DNA of 12,138 bases from Bacteroidota bacterium (lineage in GTDB: Bacteria > Bacteroidota > Bacteroidia > Bacteroidales > UBA12481), in the NCBI GenBank assembly GCA_030592205.1, contig JAUVKA010000065.1, forward strand, positions 1-12,138. Reading direction: 5' to 3'. Shown in pieces: positions 1 to 6,289 of the stretch. The notes under the pieces are model-generated. The model searched no databases. It was not told where the DNA came from and saw only the letters and a program-made list of their open reading frames with translations. A program made the translations under genes and the position numbers. How positions within the stretch are numbered: position 1 is the stretch's first letter; each line of letters begins with the position of its first letter.

Positions 1-1
1 G

Positions 2-42
2 AGAATTCTCCTAAGTACTTTCTATTTTCTAGTAACGGCATG
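2..42 (+). pseudogene. Left fragment of membrane-protein gene interrupted by the IS21 element
   Basis: The frame starting at base 2 is open up to the insertion and encodes the last 13 codons before the break (RILLSTFYFLVTA). If the IS and one CATG copy are removed, codon 38-40 (gca) runs straight into codon tgg at 2724, in the frame of the downstream fragment that ends at 3116. The true 5' end of the gene lies outside the window. The frame starting at base 1 is also open here but meets a stop soon after the junction, so the second frame is preferred. Product unknown. Confidence 0.55.
39..42. repeat. Putative 4-bp target-site duplication (CATG), left copy
   Basis: CATG lies immediately before the left end of the insertion sequence and recurs at 2722-2725 immediately after the right end. 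A 4-bp duplication is within the range reported for IS21-family elements. Because CATG is short and palindromic it could be chance, but collapsing the two copies restores an open reading frame across the site, which is independent support. Confidence 0.55.
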
Positions 43-45
43 TAT

Positions 46-147
46 TGCATAGAACGGCTAAACTGACCACCCTTGTCCGTTTGAAAGTGACCACCCTAAA
101 CCCGGCTCAAATTGACCACCCCTGTCCGGCGCAAAGTGACCCCCCTA
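46..147. repeat. IS21 left end: four phased repeats (putative IstA binding sites)
   Basis: Four copies of a unit whose core is AAAnTGACCACCC (or CCCCCC) begin their TGAC at 64, 88, 113 and 137, spaced 24, 25 and 24 bp. IS21-family termini are known to carry multiple internal repeats bound by the transposase. The sequence between the cores also recurs as ccggctcaaa or a close variant. No gene overlaps this stretch; istB ends at 212. Confidence 0.8.
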
Positions 148-211
148 AAATTCAACCTCAAAAAGAACGTTTTCACAAGCTATCCTTGTTAAACAAATTT
201 ACGTTTTTATT

Positions 212-964
212 TTAATTTTCATTATCTGTCTCATTTTCTGGATTCCCTCGCTTCTTTCTCATCGATTCTCCATGGAGTTCAATCCTGTGTGATTGATGTA
301 CGATACGGTCTAAGATGGCATCTGCCACAGTCTTCTCTCCAATAACACTATGCCACTCGCTTACTGGTAGCTGGGAAGTAATGATAATAGATCCCTTCCC
401 ATGTCGGTCTTCAATGATCTCTAAAAGATTCAAGCGGTTTTGGTTATCCATAGGCTGCAGGCCAAAGTCATCCATGATCAGCAAGTGTTGGCGCTCAATG
501 CGCGCCAACTCTTTCAGGTAACTCCCATCAGCCTTAGCCATCTTCAACCGAGCCAGCAGTTTGGCTGTATTGTAATACACAACCCTGTAGCCTTCAATGC
601 AAGCCTGATACCCCAGGGCAGAAGCGATATAGCTTTTTCCTACCCCTGTACTTCCTGTAATTAGTATGCTCTCACCCTTTTTAATATATCCACCAGATGC
701 ATACCGGATGATTGTGTTCTTGTCAATGCTACGCTGGTCATAGATAATGTTCTCAACCGAGGCCTTGTAACGAAAGCGTGCATTTTTGATCCCGCGCTCA
801 ATACGCCGGGTATGCCGGTCATCATATTCAGCCTCAATAAGCATGGCCAGCAGTTCATCCTGGGTGTACCCATCCATCTTTCCAGTCTCAATAGCCCCCA
901 TAAAGGCATGGTGCATGCCATAGAGCTTCATCTGTTTCATTTTAAATAATGTTGTGTCATTCAT
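212..964 (-). CDS. istB: IS21-family helper ATPase IstB
   Basis: AAA+ ATPase of 250 aa that assists the IS21 transposase in target selection and strand transfer, by family knowledge acting as an assembly on target DNA. Visible motifs are Walker A GSTGVGKS at residues 104-111, Walker B LLIMDD at 161-166, and a sensor-1-like TSQ at 196-198 after a hydrophobic strand. The N-terminal region is the basic helical domain typical of IstB and DnaC-like proteins. Length matches the family (about 245-260 aa). The ATG at 964 lies 11 bases downstream of the istA stop codon, so the two are almost certainly translated from one transcript. No frameshift or premature stop is present. Confidence 0.96.
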   Translation of the reverse strand: MNDTTLFKMKQMKLYGMHHAFMGAIETGKMDGYTQDELLAMLIEAEYDDRHTRRIERGIKNARFRYKASVENIIYDQRSIDKNTIIRYASGGYIKKGESILITGSTGVGKSYIASALGYQACIEGYRVVYYNTAKLLARLKMAKADGSYLKELARIERQHLLIMDDFGLQPMDNQNRLNLLEIIEDRHGKGSIIITSQLPVSEWHSVIGEKTVADAILDRIVHQSHRIELHGESMRKKRGNPENETDNEN

Positions 965-975
965 TGTCTTTGTTT

Positions 976-2523
976 TTATTGATAATAGTTTTTACCTCTA
1001 ATATTCTGGTGTTTAGGTAATGGTTCATTTGTTTCAGGTTCATCCTGGATCTGATCAAGATTCTGGTCCAGTATTCGTTGAATGATCTTGTAATTGTAAA
1101 TGCCATACTCCTGAGCCCTTCTACAGGCATTGATCAGGCGCGGGCGGCCAACCTTCCGTACCATTGATAAGATTCCCATACAACTCTTATAAGCCTGCTC
1201 AGGATGCTGTTTCTTTTCCAGAACCCGGGTGATATATATTTTAACAGAGTCGTCTATATCGGCTCCCCAGTTGATAAAGCGTTGCGGGGTCCACTCGGTC
1301 ATATGCCGATGAGCAGTAGCCATATGGTCGGTAAGGGTAGTGTAATTGTATGGTGCTTTATCACGTTTGTGCAAGGCTATGCGGTTGTACTTATAATAGA
1401 TATCAACCTGGCTTGAGCAGTAAAGGATCTTTACCTTCTTACGGATGTATTGATAAGGAACGCTATAGTAATGCTTATCAGCTGAAAGGTGAACATGGCC
1501 GTTTTGCATTACAGTTACAAAAGCATGATTCTTTATTTGATAACGTGTTTGGGCTAAAGGCATCAGCTCTTTCTTCTCTACCTCTTCAAACAACATCTTT
1601 CGAGTGTAGTTCCTGTTGGAGAAGTTGGTTGTGTTATGCTTTTCAAGAGCTTTGAATATGGCCTGGTTCAGAGATTCCAGATCATAAAAGACCTGATCCC
1701 TAATCACGCTGTAAATACGCGTATAGAGTATCCTGACGGCTCCTTCAACCAGGGATTTATCTTTGGGCTTATACACTCTTGCCGGTAAGACAGTCGTCTG
1801 GTAATGCTCGGCAAAGTCAAGGAAAGTTTCATTCAGTGTAGGCTCATAACGATTCGATTTTGTGACAGCCGCTTTAAGATTATCTGGGACAATGGCCTGT
1901 GGGACTCCCCCGAAGTAGTGCAGAGCATTTTCAACCGAATGAATAAAATCGTCCCGTTTTTGGCTCATGCTGGCCTCGGCGTATGTATACTGACTGCTCC
2001 CGAGCGTAGCCACAAAAAACTGAATAGGGGTTACTTCTCCGGTTTCCTTGTTAATGATCTCCAGGGTTTTACCTGCATAATCTACATAGAGTTTATCCCC
2101 GGCCTTGTGGGTCATCCGCATCGATGGGTTGACCTTCTTGCTCCATTTGTTATACCGGATGTTGAACTGTGTCTTTCGAAAGCCATCCGGATGTTTAGCG
2201 ATATATTCCTGCCATATGATCATTCGGGTTACGCCAGTCTTTTTCAGCTCTTTCTCCATATAAGGAAAGAACTTATAAAGAGTCATCTCCCGTGATGATT
2301 GCCCAACAGCAGGCTTTTCAATAAATAACTTTTCCAATTCAAGATCACTCAATTGGTTGAGCTGTTCAATGCTTAGATTCAAGGCATTGAGTTCGATTAG
2401 ATATTTCTTAACCGTGTTACGTGACAGGTTTAAATAATTGCTGATGAACTTCTTGCTTTTTCCATTTAAATAAAGCTGTAATACTTTTCTGAGTTTACTC
2501 ATAGTTATTGGTTTATTAGCCAT
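976..2523 (-). CDS. istA: IS21-family transposase IstA (DDE integrase fold)
   Basis: DDE-type transposase of 515 aa that binds the element ends and catalyses strand cleavage and joining. An N-terminal helix-turn-helix (about residues 8-42, including SNYLNLSRNTVKKYL) precedes the rve-type catalytic core. Likely catalytic residues are D148 in LYVDYAG, D214 in IVPDNLK and E260 in KSLVEGAV, the D-D-E spacing expected for IstA. The C-terminal part after about residue 330 is the usual beta-rich region. The ATG at 2521-2523 gives a start directly before the helix-turn-helix. A weak Bacteroidota-type -7 match (TAATTTCG, complement of 2552-2559) lies upstream without a clear -33 box. The gene is intact and runs opposite to the gene the element has entered. 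Confidence 0.96.
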   Translation of the reverse strand: MANKPITMSKLRKVLQLYLNGKSKKFISNYLNLSRNTVKKYLIELNALNLSIEQLNQLSDLELEKLFIEKPAVGQSSREMTLYKFFPYMEKELKKTGVTRMIIWQEYIAKHPDGFRKTQFNIRYNKWSKKVNPSMRMTHKAGDKLYVDYAGKTLEIINKETGEVTPIQFFVATLGSSQYTYAEASMSQKRDDFIHSVENALHYFGGVPQAIVPDNLKAAVTKSNRYEPTLNETFLDFAEHYQTTVLPARVYKPKDKSLVEGAVRILYTRIYSVIRDQVFYDLESLNQAIFKALEKHNTTNFSNRNYTRKMLFEEVEKKELMPLAQTRYQIKNHAFVTVMQNGHVHLSADKHYYSVPYQYIRKKVKILYCSSQVDIYYKYNRIALHKRDKAPYNYTTLTDHMATAHRHMTEWTPQRFINWGADIDDSVKIYITRVLEKKQHPEQAYKSCMGILSMVRKVGRPRLINACRRAQEYGIYNYKIIQRILDQNLDQIQDEPETNEPLPKHQNIRGKNYYQ

Positions 2524-2595
2524 AATTAATACTGATTTAACTGTTCAGCATCGAAATTATAACTTCAATAACTTGTGAAAAAAACGTATTTTTAA

Positions 2596-2720
2596 GGGGT
2601 GGTCAATTTGAGCCGGACAAGGGGGGTCACTTTCAGCCGATCTCGGGGGGTCAATTTGAGCCGGGTTTAGGGTGGTCAGTTACAAACGGTATTGGGGGGT
2701 CAGTTTGACCGTCCTATGCA
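2596..2720. repeat. IS21 right end: five phased repeats (putative IstA binding sites)
   Basis: Five copies of the complementary core GGGGGTCA or GGTGGTCA end at 2605, 2629, 2653, 2678 and 2702, spaced 24, 24, 25 and 24 bp. They mirror the left-end array, with one extra copy on the istA-proximal side. The stretch 2649-2678 is a perfect inverted copy of 88-117. The spacing close to 24.5 bp puts successive sites at a regular helical offset, as expected for a multi-subunit transposase. Confidence 0.8.
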
Positions 2721-2721
2721 A

Positions 2722-2725
2722 CATG
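2722..2725. repeat. Putative 4-bp target-site duplication (CATG), right copy
   Basis: Matches CATG at 39-42 on the other side of the insertion sequence. The bases just beyond (GGGG) continue the interrupted gene in frame when this copy is removed. Confidence 0.55.
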
Positions 2726-3116
2726 GGGAGGGAAACCCTCAAATAGACTATTAAACGGTAAAGATATCTGGAAGATACGGTTTTATGAATCTGAAAAAAC
2801 CAAAGAGCTTCTTCTTAACGAGATTGGGAGTAAAACTAGTAATGATGCATTATTTTCAATTGCTTCTCGTTATGCTACACCTGAAGTCAATTCAAGAGTA
2901 GCAGACTTTAATGCAAATTACGCATTCTCACGAGTAATATTGACTACAGTTTTAATTGCCTCAGGGTTTGCTATTTATTTGCATTACGATTCTTTCTATG
3001 TATACTTAATCACGATCCCTTTGATCTTTATTGCGTGGTATAGAAGTAAGCAGCGAGGGTATTATTATGCTAGGGAAGTATTAAGGACCTACCTCAATGT
3101 CAAGAACAAGGAATAG
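2726..3116 (+). pseudogene. 3' fragment of a membrane-protein gene cut by the IS21 insertion
   Basis: An open frame of about 130 codons runs from the IS edge to TAG at 3114-3116 with no internal stop. It has no credible start of its own, since it reads straight out of the element. The product has a charged helical part (WKIRFYESEKTKELLLNEIG), a conserved-looking stretch ASRYATPEVNSRVADFN, then two hydrophobic segments (VILTTVLIASGFAIYL and VYLITIPLIFIAWY), and a basic tail ending TYLNVKNKE. This suggests a small cytoplasmic domain followed by a two-helix membrane anchor. I do not recognise the family. The gene is convergent with the RepA-like gene; their stop codons are about 115 bp apart, with an iteron cluster between. 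Confidence 0.7.
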
Positions 3117-3160
3117 CATCACTGATCAACGAATATTAAATTTCCATCACTTATAAGCAA

Positions 3161-3212
3161 TTGTCGCACCTGTCGCACAAAATATATGCGACATATGCGA
3201 CACATGCGACAA
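3161..3212. repeat. Cluster of five TGTCGCA iterons in both orientations
   Basis: TGTCGCA occurs at 3162-3168 and 3171-3177, and its complement TGCGACA at 3187-3193, 3196-3202 and 3205-3211. Neighbouring copies are exactly 9 bp apart, and the outer parts form a 17-bp inverted repeat (3161-3177 against 3196-3212) with 15 matches around an 18-bp centre. It lies between two convergent genes, just past the stop of the RepA-like ATPase gene. Candidate roles are a replication-origin or transfer-origin site, or an operator. It could fold as a hairpin, but no T-run follows on either strand, which argues against a simple terminator. Confidence 0.8.
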
Positions 3213-3231
3213 TCCCAACGTTTCCGGGCCT

Positions 3232-4539
3232 CTAAGACGCTTTCTTGACCCATCTGGCCACTGTGGCATGATGAACACCTAACTCCTTCCCTACATCTCT
3301 TGTTGACCTTCCCTCAGCACAGAGTTCCTGGGCCCTTAAGATCATCTCAGGGGGATGACTCTTACCACTAGAATTTCTAAATATATATTCACTTTCATCC
3401 ACATTCTCCTCAAGTAGTTCAAGGAAGATCTCTGTTTCATCCGGATTATCGCTAATAGAAATCAGGTTCACTCCAATTGAGCCTTCCTTCTTATACCTGC
3501 TTTTAACCAACTTCAATAATAATTGACTATCCCCTTTAGCTTTTCTTAGCATGAAAACCTGATCAGCATAATCATACAAGGCCCCTGGTCCGTATAAAAG
3601 GTCTGCATGGCCATCCTGACCACTTGTCCCCTTATTAGTATGGTTGGTTAACAGAACCGTTGAATTATACTGCTTACGCCATCCTTTAATTAAAGTAAAA
3701 ATTTCTAATACTGATTCATTATTCAATTCCGTTTTCTGTTCATTTCGGTTCAGGAAACTCATAAACATTTTGAAACTATCAATAATGACCAATCTTGGCC
3801 TGATCCGAGCAATCTGATTTTCGATATCTTCAATGGTCAGCTTCAGATTTTCTTGGATATTCAGGGTGTAGAGTGTGTGCAATTCCGGTCCTTCTCGAAG
3901 GAAAGGGATTCTAATAGGTTCAAGTATTAACTTAAAATCAGATTCCGGAATCTCCAGGTTAACAAAAAGAACATCTCCATGGCCATCCATTGGACAACCA
4001 AGGAATTCTTTCATGCCAAAGATCATGTGATAGGCCAGGCTCAGGCACAATCGTGTTTTCCCCGTTGCACGTTCAGCACCAACAATGTTAAAACCACCAA
4101 GAAAAATCAATGGATCCACTACAAACTTTGGACTATAATCCTTGTACCATTCGAGTAGATCTATGTCTCGCGTAGGATTTACAATATCTGGGTCAAGAGC
4201 CGGGTCATATCCCTTGTATGCCTGCTCAACGGCATTAAATGGTATTCCGAAATCAGGTAAATCAACCTTATTCCTATCAAGGATATGCAAGATATCAGTT
4301 TTGGGTACTGTGTAATTCATTGACTGGATCTCATCAGCATTTGTATTGGCAAAGAAATCAGTAGCTCCCAGAACAGTTTCTATAATAAATGCTTTTCTTT
4401 CTTCGTCCTCAGTTGTAGTATTAATATATGCTATCAATTGCTTAGCATCGGGTTTATCAAAGTTTATATTCATGGAAGTTATGACCTCAAACAGGTGATT
4501 TCCTTCTGTATTCCTTAGTTCAAATATATTTTTACTCAT
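3232..4539 (-). CDS. RepA-like RecA-fold ATPase with C-terminal helix-turn-helix
   Basis: Probable replication ATPase of the RepA/DnaB-like helicase class found in plasmids and mobilizable elements. Numbered from the ATG at 4539 (435 aa), it has Walker A AERATGKT at 155-162, Walker B RLVIIDS at 249-255, an NHTNK motif at 299-303, the family-typical GPGALYDYAD at 317-326, and KLVKSR at 343-348. The last 40 residues form a resolvase-like helix-turn-helix (AQELCAEGRSTRDVGKELGV, then HHATVARWVKK). A longer 467-aa frame starts at a TTG at 4635 with a purine-rich GGATAGGGG upstream; the ATG is preferred because TTG starts are rare and the extra 32 residues look unstructured. Family knowledge suggests DNA unwinding at an origin; the iteron clusters on both sides fit. 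An alternative is a general RadA/KaiC-like ATPase. Confidence 0.85.
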   Translation of the reverse strand: MSKNIFELRNTEGNHLFEVITSMNINFDKPDAKQLIAYINTTTEDEERKAFIIETVLGATDFFANTNADEIQSMNYTVPKTDILHILDRNKVDLPDFGIPFNAVEQAYKGYDPALDPDIVNPTRDIDLLEWYKDYSPKFVVDPLIFLGGFNIVGAERATGKTRLCLSLAYHMIFGMKEFLGCPMDGHGDVLFVNLEIPESDFKLILEPIRIPFLREGPELHTLYTLNIQENLKLTIEDIENQIARIRPRLVIIDSFKMFMSFLNRNEQKTELNNESVLEIFTLIKGWRKQYNSTVLLTNHTNKGTSGQDGHADLLYGPGALYDYADQVFMLRKAKGDSQLLLKLVKSRYKKEGSIGVNLISISDNPDETEIFLELLEENVDESEYIFRNSSGKSHPPEMILRAQELCAEGRSTRDVGKELGVHHATVARWVKKAS

Positions 4540-4952
4540 TTTACTTAACTTTAATCGGTTTGTTGAATTTTCATTTTTATTAATTATGGACGGGAAACGC
4601 CCGGAATCCTTGACATTTTCAGGAATTGAAAACAACTTATCCCCTATCCTTCTGCCGGGTCGTCAAGAATAAAAACCCTTGGGTCTTTTAGAAAAACCTA
4701 AATCCTTAAGGTTTCCGGTCTTTTCCGTCATTTTTAAACCTGTTTTTATCGGGGTTTTTAAATGGCATTTTATTCCTGTAGGGAAAAGGGGTATTAATAA
4801 GTCTCCTTGAAATGTCAACAGACTGTTTTTCAGACCAATCATAAAAAGGTTCAATATCGAAATAGGTAAAATTTAGTACTGTTTTAAGCATGGTTTAAAG
4901 GTGGTTTTAAATAGGGTTTTAATGATGGTTTTAACCAGGTTTTAACCAGGTT
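4540..4952. other. Long leader between the HTH gene and repA-like gene
   Basis: About 410 bp without a convincing gene, unusually long for so compact a module. It holds the GGTTTTAA repeat array at its HTH-proximal end, a possible 61-codon ORF, and a short inverted repeat (AAACCT at 4695-4700 with AGGTTT near 4709-4714). A TTG start that could extend the ATPase gene lies at 4635. In replicons this position often holds the origin or expression-control signals for the initiator; that is inference here. Confidence 0.5.
4706..4891 (-). CDS. Possible small protein, 61 aa, unrecognised
   Basis: ATG-initiated frame running from within the repeat array to TAA at 4706-4708. The product starts MLKTVLNFTYFDIEPFYDWS and becomes rich in N, K, R and P toward the end; it has no signal peptide, membrane segment or known motif. 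Its position between the helix-turn-helix gene and the RepA-like gene, on the same strand, would suit a leader peptide or small regulator. Another overlapping frame (4663-4854) is equally open, so this may simply be AT-rich non-coding DNA. Confidence 0.22.
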   Translation of the reverse strand: MLKTVLNFTYFDIEPFYDWSEKQSVDISRRLINTPFPYRNKMPFKNPDKNRFKNDGKDRKP

Positions 4953-4956
4953 TTAG
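4880..4956. repeat. Array of about seven GGTTTTAA repeats at 11-12 bp spacing
   Basis: Full or near copies of GGTTTTAA begin at about 4881 (GTTTTAA, degenerate), 4892 (GGTTTAAA), 4903, 4915, 4927, 4938 and 4949 (GGTTTTAG). Spacing is 11, 11, 12, 12, 11 and 11 bp, close to one helical turn, so all copies would face the same side of the DNA. The last two units also share the longer AACCAGG spacer. The array begins within the last codons of the helix-turn-helix gene and precedes the RepA-like gene. Iteron-type initiator sites or a cooperative operator are the natural readings. Confidence 0.78.
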
Positions 4957-5276
4957 CGAGCAATTTTAAGTCTTGCCTGCTCATTAAATTCATCCTGGGT
5001 CAATTGCTTTCCACTATCCCGGTAGGCTTCTATTTCTGATCTCTTGAAATACAGCTTCCCTCCTTTTTTATAGTGAGGGATTTCTCTTTTATGGGTCATT
5101 CGGTAAATGGTATGCCTGGACACTTTCAGGAATGCAGCAACTTCCTTCAGATCCATGACGTCTTTTTCATGGGACTTATTAGTATTATCAGAAGCTTGAA
5201 TGGCTTCAGATACTGATTCGTGTATAAATTCCCGAAGTTCTTGTAGGGAAACCTGAATAAAGACGTGTTGCTTCAT
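4953..5276 (-). CDS. Excisionase-type (MerR-like HTH_17) DNA-binding protein
   Basis: Protein of 107 aa whose residues 41-88 form a winged-helix-like domain of the excisionase/helix_turn_helix_17 family: MDLKEVAAFLKVSRHTIYRM, then a turn and a KKGGKLYFKRSEIEAY wing. The first 40 residues are a helical leader with VSLQELREFIHESV, commonly seen in Bacteroidota members beside mobile-element replication genes. By family knowledge such proteins act as recombination directionality factors or transcription regulators. The ATG at 5276 is the first in frame. A perfect 25-bp palindrome lies about 50 bp upstream and the GGTTTTAA array starts at its stop codon, both plausible targets for it or for the neighbouring ATPase. 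Confidence 0.88.
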   Translation of the reverse strand: MKQHVFIQVSLQELREFIHESVSEAIQASDNTNKSHEKDVMDLKEVAAFLKVSRHTIYRMTHKREIPHYKKGGKLYFKRSEIEAYRDSGKQLTQDEFNEQARLKIAR

Positions 5277-5324
5277 GACTTAGTCCTTTAAGTTCGTGAA
5301 GCAAAGGTGTGGTGGGAAGATCTC

Positions 5325-5349
5325 TTAAAAAATTACAGTAATTTTTTAA
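5325..5349. promoter_or_regulatory. Perfect 25-bp AT-rich palindrome, candidate operator
   Basis: Arms TTAAAAAATTAC (5325-5336) and GTAATTTTTTAA (5338-5349) are exact reverse complements around a single central A. The site lies in the short gap between the RteC-like gene (stop at 5381) and the start of the helix-turn-helix gene (5276). With no G/C-rich stem it is a poor terminator; a dimeric regulator binding at the promoter of the helix-turn-helix gene is more likely. Confidence 0.6.
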
Positions 5350-5380
5350 AAGTTTTTTATTCCTTCAAATTCCTGATTAA

Positions 5381-6223
5381 CTATTTCTTACATTTTGAGA
5401 TTTTTTCAAATTTGGGGATGTATCCTTCAGAATAAATCTGGTCAAGTACATACTCTTTTGAATCCCTATCGAAAGATGGTTTTAATATTTGACTGATTGT
5501 TTTCGATTTTGTAAATGCTTTCTGGATTTTAATGTCGTCAACCTCATCAATCCATCCATTTATTTTAAGGGCAACAAACAAATCAGCCAATTCCTTTTGT
5601 TTTCCATTCCACTTAATCTTTTCAGAATCTTTAATGGCTGAAATTTGATCCTCAGTCGACCAATAGCCTTTGTCCATCCATTCATCGATGGTTTTTATTC
5701 TGGCCTCATCATATAAAATCTGATACTTACGCACGAGTATGGTTAAAAATCGAAAATAGGACCGTTTGTCATTATTATAACTTTCCTTCATGTGAAAGCC
5801 CAGGAAAGTGTCCAGCTGCATAAGATCCACTTGCCTGAGCTTGAAAGCAAAGAAGAATTCAAATACATCTGGTTTTTCATCTGCTCTCTGTATGACATAG
5901 GATATACCATAATCACAAATAATCCAATTAACATCACCACAATCTGATTTGGTTTTGGATAGATAGAAATACGTAAATGGCGGAAACCGGTCATCTGATA
6001 GATTGGCTATATTCTGTTCGAATTCCTTCTCTTTCTCCTCATACAACTCATGATGGCCCGTTTCCTCAGATTTGCCACAAAGGCCATTATCTTGTAAGAG
6101 GAAAAGTAACTTTAATTCCATATCCTCTATCAGGTCTTTATGGTTGTCTCCTGGTTTCCAGTTCAAATATTCGTGCTCGTAGATTTCTCCGGTTTTGATC
6201 TGATATTTATCTACATCTGCCAT
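5381..6223 (-). CDS. Protein with RteC-like C-terminal region, likely element regulator
   Basis: A 280-aa cytoplasmic protein, no signal peptide or membrane segment. The C-terminal 80 residues resemble the end of RteC-type proteins of Bacteroides conjugative elements: KIKWNGKQKELADLFVALK at 202-220, followed by INGWIDEVDDIKIQKAF and a helical end. In RteC the corresponding region reads roughly 'WTGSK-LVELIYAL--G--N-G-ADIK'. The N-terminal 200 residues are charged, with aromatic patches (FPPFTYFYLSKTK, VFEFFFAFKL), and are not recognised. RteC is known as an activator of CTnDOT excision genes, so a regulatory role toward the downstream helix-turn-helix gene is plausible but inferred from a faint pattern match. 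It lies 104 bp upstream of that gene on the same strand. The ATG at 6223 is the first in frame. Confidence 0.65.
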   Translation of the reverse strand: MADVDKYQIKTGEIYEHEYLNWKPGDNHKDLIEDMELKLLFLLQDNGLCGKSEETGHHELYEEKEKEFEQNIANLSDDRFPPFTYFYLSKTKSDCGDVNWIICDYGISYVIQRADEKPDVFEFFFAFKLRQVDLMQLDTFLGFHMKESYNNDKRSYFRFLTILVRKYQILYDEARIKTIDEWMDKGYWSTEDQISAIKDSEKIKWNGKQKELADLFVALKINGWIDEVDDIKIQKAFTKSKTISQILKPSFDRDSKEYVLDQIYSEGYIPKFEKISKCKK

Positions 6224-6241
6224 ACGTTTAAAACAAATAGA

Positions 6242-6268
6242 TTTAGTGATGCCTGGTTTTAGTGATGC
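6242..6268. repeat. 11-bp direct repeat upstream of the RteC-like gene
   Basis: TTTAGTGATGC occurs at 6242-6252 and again at 6258-6268, a spacing of 16 bp, just 19 bp upstream of the ATG at 6223 (read on the minus strand). Possible operator half-sites for that gene. Confidence 0.5.
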
Positions 6269-6289
6269 TAACCGCTAAAATACAAAACT

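Larger units (their letters stand above)
43..2721 (-). mobile_element. IS21-family insertion sequence, complete
   Basis: The element holds istA (transposase) and istB (helper ATPase) in the usual order on the minus strand, flanked by related inverted ends. The outer ends align as TTGCATAG at 45-52 against the complement of 2714-2721. A perfect 30-bp inverted match joins 88-117 with 2649-2678. Length is about 2.68 kb, typical of the family. Both genes are intact with all recognisable catalytic motifs, so the element may be active. The exact ends are uncertain by a few bases: the left end has two extra bases relative to the right, and ends at TG (41) and CA (2723) would also fit. The CATG duplication and the restored frame favour 43-2721. 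Confidence 0.85.

Noticed and set aside
1804..2295. Plus-strand open frame of 163 codons inside istA
   Set aside because: It lies wholly antisense to the intact, motif-bearing istA gene and shows no domain; it is a shadow frame.
41..2723. Alternative IS ends at TG (41) and CA (2723)
   Set aside because: They match the TG...CA rule, but then no duplication of the flanks is visible; ends at 43 and 2721 give a CATG duplication. The restored frame is the same in either case, so this remains a minor uncertainty.
3161..3212. Reading the inverted TGTCGCA repeats as a bidirectional terminator
   Set aside because: The position between convergent genes fits, but no T-run follows on either strand and the 9-bp pitch of the copies points to protein binding. 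Termination cannot be fully excluded.
4663..4854. Minus-strand frame of 63 codons in the ATPase leader
   Set aside because: It overlaps another equally open frame, has no motif and no upstream signal; most likely AT-rich chance.
4880..4956. CRISPR-like array
   Set aside because: Units are about 8 bp with 3-4 bp gaps, far too short for CRISPR repeats and spacers.
5325..5349. Rho-independent terminator for the RteC-like gene
   Set aside because: The stem is almost entirely A/T and the site lies close to the start of the next gene; an operator is more likely.
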